Source of the DNA: Gordionus sp. m RMFG-2023 | Lineage: Eukaryota; Nematomorpha; Gordioida; Chordodea; Parachordodidae | Reading direction: 5' to 3' | Assembly: GCF_954871325.1 (NCBI RefSeq) | Contig: NC_088775.1 | Location: 58,381,561-58,445,560 of the forward strand | Length of the DNA stretch: 64,000 nt | Shown: piece by piece, positions 52,059-61,225 of the stretch | Numbering within the stretch: the first letter of the stretch is position 1 | How the letters are laid out: each line of letters starts with the position of its first letter | Made by a program: the position numbers and the translations under genes | The notes under the pieces: generated by a model | Databases searched by the model: none | Seen by the model: the letters and a program-made list of their open reading frames with translations, nothing else | Told to the model about the DNA's origin: nothing

Positions 52059-54698
52059 ATTAAACTCAGAATTAAATTTCTTATCCAAAAATGCTTGGAT
52101 GTATTATTTTACGCTTCCGGTATGATAAATATATTTTATTGTCGCGAAAACTTTCAGAAGGAAAAGACTAACATTTTAAACGTAATTTTAAATATTTTTA
52201 TATCATTAAACTCAGAATTAAATTTCTTATCCAAAAATGCTTGGATGTATTATTTTACGCTTCCGGTATGATAAATATATTTTATTGTCGCGAAAACTTT
52301 CAGAAGGAAAAGACTAACATTTTAAACGTAATTTTAAATATTTTTATATCATTAAACTCAGAATTAAATTTCTTATCCAAAAATGCTTGGATGTATTATT
52401 TTACGCTTCCGGTATGATAAATATATTTTTTGTCGCTAAAACATTCAGAAGGAAAAGGCTAACATTTTAAACGTAATTTTAAATATTTTTATATCATTAA
52501 ACTCAGAATTAAATTTCTTATCCAAAAATGCTTGGATGTATTATTTTACGCTTCCGGTATGATAAATATATTTTTTATCGCGAAAACATTCAGAAGGAAA
52601 AGGCTAACATTTAAACGTAATTTTAAATATTTTTATATCATTAAACTCAGAATTAAATTTCTTATCCAAAAATGCTTGGATGTATTATTTTACGCTTCCG
52701 GTATGATAAATATATTTTTTGTCGCTAAAACATTCAGAAGGAAAAGGCTAACATTTTAAACGTAATTTTAAATATTTTTATATCATTAAACTCAGAATTA
52801 AATTTCTTATCCAAAAATGCTTGGATGTATTATTTTACGCTTCCGGTATGATAAATATATTTTATTGTCGCGAAAACTTTCAGAAGGAAAAGGCTAACAT
52901 TTTAAACGTAATTTTAAATATTTTTATATCATTAAACTCAGAATTAAATTTCTTATCCAAAAATGCTTGGATGTATTATTTTACGCTTCCGGTATGATAA
53001 ATAAATTTTTTATCGCGAAAACATTGATAAATATATTTTTTGTCGCTAAAACATTCAGAAGGAAAAGGCTAACATTTTAAACGTAATTTTAAATATTTTT
53101 ATATCATTAAACTCAGAATTAAATTTCTTATCCAAAAATGCTTGGATGTATTATTTTACGCTTCCGGTATGATAAATATATTTTTTATCGCGAAAACATT
53201 CAGAAGGAAAAGGCTAACATTTAAACGTAATTTTAAATATTTTTATATCATTAAACTCAGAATTAAATTTCTTATCCAAAAATGCTTGGATGTATTATTT
53301 TACGCTTCTGGTATTATAAATATATTTTATTGTCGCGAAAACTTTCAGAAGGAAAAGGCTAACATTTTAAACGTAATTTTAAATATTTTTATATCATTAA
53401 ACTCAGAATTAAATTTCTTATCCAAAAATGCTTGGATGTATTATTTTACGCTTCCGGTATGATAAATATATTTTTTGAAGCTAAAACATTCACAAGGAAA
53501 AGGCTAACATTTTAAACGTAATGTTAAATATTTTATAATTAAACTCAGAATTAAATTTCTTATCCAAAAATGCTTGGATGTATTATTTTACGCTTCTGGT
53601 ATTATAAATATATTTTATTGTCGCGAAGACTTTCAGAAGGAAAAGACTAACATTTTAAACGTAATTTTAAATATTTTTATATCATTAAACTCAGAATTAA
53701 ATTTCTTATCCAAAAATGCTTGGATGTATTATTTTACGCTTCCGGTATGATAAATATATTTTATTGTCGCGAAAACTTTCAGAAGGAAAAGACTAACATT
53801 TTAAACGTAATTTTAAATATTTTTATATCATTAAACTCAGAATTAAATTTCTTATCCAAAAATGCTTGGATGTATTATTTTACGCTTCCGGTATGATAAA
53901 TATATTTTATTGTCGCGAAAACTTTCAGAAGGAAAAGACTAACATTTTAAACGTAATTTTAAATATTTTTATATCATTAAACTCAGAATTAAATTTCTTA
54001 TCCAAAAATGCTTGGATGTATTATTTTACGCTTCCGGTATGATAAATATATTTTTTGTCGCTAAAACATTCAGAAGGAAAAGGCTAACATTTTAAACGTA
54101 ATTTTAAATATTTTTATATCATTAAACTCAGAATTAAATTTCTTATCCAAAAATGCTTGGATGTATTATTTTACGCTTCCGGTATGAAATATATTTTTTG
54201 TCGCTAAAACATTCAGAAGGAAAAGGCTAACATTTTAAACGTAATTTTAAATATTTTTATATCATTAAACTCAGAATTAAATTTCTTATCCAAAAATGCT
54301 TGGATGTATTATTTTACGCTTCCGGTATGATAAATATATTTTTTGTCGCTAAAACATTCAGAAGGAAAAGGCTAACATTTTAAACGTAATTTTAAATATT
54401 TTTATATCATTAAACTCAGAATTAAATTTCTTATCCAAAAATGCTTGGATGTATTATTTTACGCTTCCGGTATGATAAATATATTTTTTATCGCGAAAAC
54501 ATTCAGAAGGAAAAGGCTAACATTTAAACGTAATTTTAAATATTTTTATATCATTAAACTCAGAATTAAATTTCTTATCCAAAAATGCTTGGATGTATTA
54601 TTTTACGCTTCTGGTATTATAAATATATTTTATTGTCGCGAAAACTTTCAGAAGGAAAAGGCTAACATTTTAAACGTAATTTTAAATATTTTTATATC
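52059..54698. repeat. F/B/C-rich block with the fourth 30-bp marker
   Basis: Order F, F, B, C, B, F, 30-bp-duplication monomer, C, F(TATTAT), D, F(TATTAT), F, F, B, B, B, C, F(TATTAT). It resembles 7-14 kb in composition and markers but not in exact order. Private changes are GCGAAGACTTTC near 53625 and a 3-bp deletion GGTATGAAATATA near 54181. Confidence 0.82.
52996..53055. repeat. 30-bp internal duplication, copy 4
   Basis: Same double segment about 39.8 kb downstream of copy 3. The first half has ATAAATAAATTTTT instead of ATAAATATATTTTT. Its presence ties the 52-54.7 kb block to the 8-14 kb block. Confidence 0.95.
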
Positions 54699-55974
54699 AT
54701 TAAACTCAGAATTAAATTTCTTATCCAAAAATGCTTGGATGTATTATTTTACGCTTCCGGTATGATAAATATATTTAATGTCGCTAAAACATTCAGAAGG
54801 AAAAGGCTAACATTATAAACGTAATTTTAAATATTTTTATATCATTAAACTCAGAATTAAATTTCTTATCCAAAAATGCTTGGATGTATTATTTTACGCT
54901 TCCGGTATGATAAATATATTTTTTGTCGCGAAAACTTTCAGAAGGAAAAGGCTAACATTCTAAACGTAATTTATTTATATATCATTAAACTCAGAACTAA
55001 ATTTCTTATATAAAAATGCTTGGATGTATTATTTTACGCTTCTGGTATGATAAATATATTTTTTGTCGCTTAAACATTCAGAAGGAAAAGGCTAACATTT
55101 TACACGTAATTTTAAATATTTTTATATCATTATACTCAGAATTAAATTTCTTATCCAAAAATGCTTGGATGTATTATTTTACGCTTCCGGTATGATTAAT
55201 ATATTTTTTGTCGCGAAAACTTTCAGAAATAAAAGGCTAACATTCTAAACGTAATTTTAAATATTTTTATATCATTAAACTCAGAATTAAATTTCTTATA
55301 AAATGCTTGGATGTATTATTTTACGCTTCTGGTATGATAAATATATTTTTTGTCGCTAAAACATTCAGAAGGAAAAGGCTAACATTATTTTAAATATTTT
55401 TATATCATTAAACTCAGAATTAAATTTCTTATCCAAAAATGCTTGGATGTATTATTTTACGCTTCCGGTATGATAAATATTTTTTGTCGCGAAAACTTTC
55501 AGAAGGAAAAGGCTAACATTCTAAACGTAATTTATTTATATATCATTAAACTCAGAATTAAATTTCTTATCCAAAAATGCTTGGATGTATTATTTTACGC
55601 TTCTGGTATGATAAATATATTTTTTGTCGCGAAAACTTTCAGAAGAAAAAGGCTAACATTTTAAACGTAATTTTAAATATTTTTATATAATTAAACTCAG
55701 AATTAAATTTCTTATCCAAAAATGCTTGGATGTATTATTTTACGCTTCTGGTATGATAAATATATTTTTTGTCGCGAAAACTTTCAGAAGGAAAAGGCTA
55801 ACATTCTAAACGTAATTTATTTATATATCATTAAACTCAGAATTAAATTTCTTATCCAAAAATGCTTGGATGTATTATTTTACTCTTCTGGTATGATAAA
55901 TATATTTTTTGTCGCGAAAACTTTCAGAAGGAAAAGGCTAACATTTTAAACGTAATTTTAAATATTTTTATATA
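54699..55974. repeat. E, A-S, H, A, B-N, A dimers
   Basis: Return of the A/E/H community. Order E, A-S, H, A(GATTAAT, AGAAATAAAAGG), B-N, A-S, A, A-S, A. One A-S near 55480 lacks 2 bp before the box (ATAAATATTTTTTG). The last A ends ATATAACT, as at 31157 and 33018. Confidence 0.82.
54984..55128. repeat. Type H monomer (145 bp)
   Basis: The box reads GTCGCTTAAACATTC. The left part often has TTATATAAAAATGC in place of TTATCCAAAAATGC, and the tail is TTTTACACGTAATT. The following monomer often starts ATTATACTCAG or ATTATAATCAG. H shares the distribution of E (17-34 kb and 55-64 kb). Copies near 17050, 20209, 24170 and 26580 carry the N-type deleted linker. Confidence 0.9.
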
Positions 55975-56121
55975 ACTAAACTCAGAATTAAATTTCTTAT
56001 CCAAAAATGCTTAGATGTATTATTTTACGCTTCCCGATATGATAAATATATTTTATTGTCGCGAAAACTTTCAGAAGGAAAAGGCTAACATTTTAAACGT
56101 AATTTTAAATATTTTTATATC
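55975..56121. repeat. Half-F* chimeric monomer, copy 3
   Basis: Same structure as at 33019, 22956 bp downstream. Confidence 0.8.
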
Positions 56122-56844
56122 ATTAAACTCAGAATTAAATTTCATATCCAAAAATGCTTGGATGTATTATTTTACGCTTCTGGTATGATAAATATATTTT
56201 TTTGTCGCGAAAACTTTCAGAAGGAAAAGGCTAACATTCTAAACGTAATTTTAAGTATTTTTATATCATTAAACTCAGAATTAAATTTCTTATATAAAAA
56301 TGCTTGGATGTATTATTTTACGCTTCTGGTATGATAAATATATTTTTTGTCGCTTAAACATTCAGAAGGAAAAGGCTAACATTTTACACGTAATTTTAAA
56401 TATTTTTATATCATTATACTCAGAATTAAATTTCTTATCCAAAAATGCTTGGATGTATTATTTTACGCTTCCGGTATGATAAATATATTTTTTGTCGCGA
56501 AAACTTTCAGAAATAAAAGGCTAACATTCTAAACGTAATTTTAAATATTTTTATATCATTAAACTCAGAATTAAATTTCTTATAAAATGCTTGGATGTAT
56601 TATTTTACGCTTCTGGTATGATAAATATATTTTTTGTCGCTTAAACATTCAGAAGGAAAAGGCTAACATTTTACACGTAATTTTAAATATTTTTATATCA
56701 TTATACTCAGAATTAAATTTCTTATCCAAAAATGCTTAGATGTATTATTTTACGCTTCTGGTATGATAAATATATTTAATGTCGCTAAAACATTCAGAAG
56801 GAAAAGGCTAACATTCTAAACGTAATTTTAAGTATTTTTATATC
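55975..56844. repeat. Copy of 33019-33888 (shift 22956)
   Basis: Half-F*, A, H, A(AGAAATAAAAGG), H, E(CTTAGATG) in the same order. A visible difference is CTTCTGG near 56177 where the earlier block has CTTCCGG. Confidence 0.85.
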
Positions 56845-59800
56845 ATTAAACTCAGAATTAAATTTCTTATCCAAAAATGCTTGGATGTATTATTTTACGC
56901 TTCTGGTATGATAAATATATTTAATGTCGCTAAAACATTCAGAAGGAAAAGGCTAACATTATAAACGTAATTTTAAATATTTTTATATCATTAAACTCAG
57001 AATTAAATTTCTTATCCAAAAATGCTTGGATGTATTATTTTACGCTTCTGGTATGATAAATATATTTTTTATCGCGAAAACTTTCAGAAGGAAAAGGCTA
57101 ACATTCTAAAAGTAATTTATTTATATATCATTAAACTCAGAATTTCTTATCCAAAAATGCTTGGATGTATTATTTTACGCTTCCGGTATGATAAATATAT
57201 TTTTTGAAGCTAAAACATTCACAAGGAAAAGGCTAACATTTTAAACGTAATGTTAAATATTTTATAATTAAACTCAGAATTAAATTTCTTATCCAAAAAT
57301 GCTTGGATGTATTATTTTACGCTTCTGGTATGATAAATATATTTTTTATCGCGAAAACTTTCAGAAGGAAAAGGCTAACATTCTAAACGTAATTTATTTA
57401 TATATCATTAAACTCAGAATTAAATTTCTTATCCAAAAATGCTTGGATGTATTATTTTACGCTTCCGGTATGATAAATATATTTTTTGAAGCTAAAACAT
57501 TCACAAGGAAAAGGCTAACATTTTAAACGTAATGTTAAATATTTTATAATTAAACTCAGAATTAAATTTCTTATCCAAAAATGCTTGGATGTATTATTTT
57601 ACGCTTCTGGTATGATAAATATATTTTTTATCGTGAAAACTTTCAGAAGGAAAAGGCTAACATTCTAAACGTAATTTTAAATATTTTTATATCATTAAAC
57701 TCAGAATTAAATTTCTTATAAAATGCTTGGATGTATTATTTTACGCTTCTGGTATGATAATTATATTTTTTGTCGCTAAAACATTCAGAAGGAAAAGGCT
57801 AACATTATTTTAAATATTTTTATATCATTAAACTCAGAATTAAATTTCTTATCCAAAAATGCTTGGATGTATTATTTTACGCTTCCGGTATGATAAATAT
57901 ATTTTTTGTCGCGAAAACTTTCAGAAGGAAAAGGCTAACATTCTAAACGTAATTTATTTATATATCATTAAACTCAGAATTAAATTTCTTATCCAAAAAT
58001 GCTTGGATGTATTATTTTACGCTTCTGGTATGATAAATATATTTAATGTCGCTAAAACATTCAGAAGGAAAAGGCTAACATTATAAACGTAATTTTAAAT
58101 ATTTTTATATCATTAAACTCAGAATTAAATTTCATATCCAAAAATGCTTGGATGTATTATTTTACGCTTCCGGTATGATAAATATATTTTTTGTCGCGAA
58201 AACTTTCAGAAGGAAAAGGCTAACATTCTAAACGTAATTTATTTATATATCATTAAACTCAGAACTAAATTTCTCATATAAAAATGCTTGGATGTATTAT
58301 TTTACGCTTCTGGTATGATAAATATATTTTTTGTCGCTTAAACATTCAGAAGGAAAAGGCTAACATTTTACACGTAATTTTAAATATTTTTATATCATTA
58401 TACTCAGAATTAAATTTCTTATCCAAAAATGCTTGGATGTATTATTTTACGCTTCTAGTATGATAAATATATTTAATGTCGCTAAAACATTCAGAAGGAA
58501 AAGGCTAACATTCTAAACGTAATTTTAAGTATTTTTATATCATTAAACTCAGAATTAAATTTCTTATAAAATGCTTGGATGTATTATTTTACGCTTCTGG
58601 TATGATAAATATATTTTTTGTCGCTAAAACATTCAGAAGGAAAAGGCTAACATTATTTTAAATATTTTTATATCATTAAACTCAGAATTAAATTTCTTAT
58701 CCAAAAATGCTTGGATGTATTATTTTACGCTTCCGGTATGATAAATATATTTTTTGTCGCGAAAACTTTCAGAAGGAAAAGGCTAACATTCTAAACGTAA
58801 TTTATTTATATATCATTAAACTCAGAATTAAATTTCTTATCCAAAAATGCTTGGATGTATTATTTTACGCTTCTGGTATGATAAATATATTTTTTGTCGC
58901 GAAAACTTTCAGAAGGAAAAGGCTAACATTTTAAACGTAATTTTAAATATTTTTATATAATTAAACTCAGAATTAAATTTCTTATCCAAAAATGCTTGAA
59001 TGTATTATTTTACGCTTCTGGTATGATAAATATATTTTTTGTCGCGAAAACTTTCAGAAGGAAAAGGCTAACATTCTAAACGTAATTTATTTATATATCA
59101 TTAAACTCAGAATTAAATTTCTTATCCAAAAATGCTTGGATGTATTATTTTACGCTTCTGGTATGATAAATATATTTAATGTCGCTAAAACATTCAGAAG
59201 GAAAAGGCTAACATTATAAACGTAATTTTAAATATTTTTATATCATTAAACTCAGAATTAAATTTCATATCCAAAAATGCTTGGATGTATTATTTTACGC
59301 TTCCGGTATGATAAATATATTTTTTGTCGCGAAAACTTTCAGAAGGAAAAGGCTAACATTCTAAACGTAATTTATTTATATATCATTAAACTCAGAACTA
59401 AATTTCTTATATAAAAATGCTTGGATGTATTATTTTACGCTTCTGGTATGATAAATATATTTTTTGTCGCTTAAACATTCAGAAGGAAAAGGCTAACATT
59501 TTACACGTAATTTTAAATATTTTTATATCATTATAATCAGAATTAAATTTCTTATCCAAAAATGCTTGGATGTATTATTTTACGCTTCTGGTATGATAAA
59601 TATATTTAATGTCGCTAAAACATTCAGAAGGAAAAGGCTAACATTCTAAACGTAATTTTAAGTATTTTTATATCATTAAACTAAGAATTAAATTTCTTAT
59701 AAAATGCTTGGATGTATTATTTTACGCTTCTGGTATGATAAATATATTTTTTGTCGCTAAAACATTCAGAAGGAAAAGGCTAACATTATTTTAAATATTT

Positions 59801-61083
59801 TTATATCATTAAACTCAGAATTAAATTTCTTATCCAAAAATGCTTGGATGTATTATTTTACGCTTCCGGTATGATAAATATATTTTTTGTCGCGAAAACT
59901 TTCAGAAGGAAAAGGCTAACATTCTAAACGTAATTTATTTATATATCATTAAACTCAGAATTAAATTTCTTATCCAAAAATGCTTGGATGTATTATTTTA
60001 CGCTTCTGGTATGATAAATATATTTTTTGTCGCGAAAACTTTCAGAAGGAAAAGGCTAACATTTTAAACGTAATTTTAAATATTTTTATATAATTAAACT
60101 CAGAATTAAATTTCTTATCCAAAAATGCTTGGATGTATTATTTTACGCTTCTGGTATGATAAATATATTTTTTGTCGCTAAAACATTCAGAAGGAAAAGG
60201 CTAACATTATTTTAAATATTTTTATATCATTAAACTCAGAATTAAATTTCTTATCCAAAAATGCTTGGATGTATTATTTTACGCTTCCGGTATGATAAAT
60301 ATATTTTTTGTCGCGAAAACTTTCAGAAGGAAAAGGCTAACATTCTAAACGTAATTTATTTATATATCATTAAACTCAGAATTAAATTTCTTATCCAAAA
60401 ATGCTTGGATGTATTATTTTACGCTTCCGGTATGATAAATATATTTTTTGTCGCGAAAACTTTCAGAAGGAAAAGGCTAACATTCTAAACGTAATTTATT
60501 TATATATCATTAAACTCAGAATTAAATTTCATATCCAAAAATGCTTGGATGTATTATTTTACGCTTCCGGTATGATAAATATATTTTTTGTCCCGAAAAC
60601 TTTCAGAAGGAAAAGGCTAACATTCTAAACGTAATTTATTTATATATCATTAAACTCAGAACTAAATTTCTTATATAAAAATGCTTGGATGTATTATTTT
60701 ACGCTTCTGGTATGATAAATATATTTTTTGTCGCTTAAACATTCAGAAGGAAAAGGCTAACATTTTACACGTAATATTAAATATTTTTATATCATTATAC
60801 TCAGAATTAAATTTCTTATCCAAAAATGCTTGGATGTATTATTTTACGCTTCTGGTATGATAAATATATTTTTTGTCGCTTAAACATTCAGAAGGAAAAG
60901 GCTAACATTTTACACGTAATTTTAAATATTTTTATATCATTATAATCAGAATTAAATTTCTTATCCAAAAATGCTTGGATGTATTATTTTACGCTTCTGG
61001 TATGATAAATATATTTAATGTCGCTAAAACATTCAGAAGGAAAAGGCTAACATTCTAAACGTAATTTTAAGTATTTTTATATC
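56845..61083. repeat. ~4.24-kb HOR, copy 1
   Basis: Thirty monomers: E, K-S, D, K-S, D, I, B-N, A-S, E, A-S, H, E, B-N, A-S, A, A-S(CTTGAATG), E, A-S, H, E, B-N, A-S, A, B-N, A-S, A-S, A-S(TCCCGAAAAC), H, H, E. The middle matches 21.8-22.9 and 28.2-29.3 kb. The second K-S-proximal monomer lacks 5 bp (CTCAGAATTTCTTATCC near 57137), a mark shared with copy 2. Confidence 0.92.
57549..57693. repeat. Type I monomer (145 bp)
   Basis: The box reads ATCGTGAAAACTTTC, one C-to-T step from type K at a CpG. Copies near 505, 17465, 20622, 24590, 27000, 34680 and 61865 carry the same box and are followed by a shortened-left monomer starting with CTTATAAAATGC. Confidence 0.85.
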
Positions 61084-61225
61084 ATTAAACTCAGATATAA
61101 ATTTCTTATAAAATGCTTGGATGTATTATTTTACGCTTCTGGTATGATAAATATATTTAATGTCGCTAAAACATTCAGAAGGAAAAGGCTAACATTATAA
61201 ACGTAATTTTAAATATTTTTATATC
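61084..61225. repeat. Chimeric B-N/E junction monomer
   Basis: The left half has CTTATAAAATGC as in B-N monomers, and also the private CAGATATAAATTTC. The right half is type E with the tail ATTATAAACG. It stands between copies 1 and 2 of the 4.24-kb unit, so it is the likely crossover product. Confidence 0.85.
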
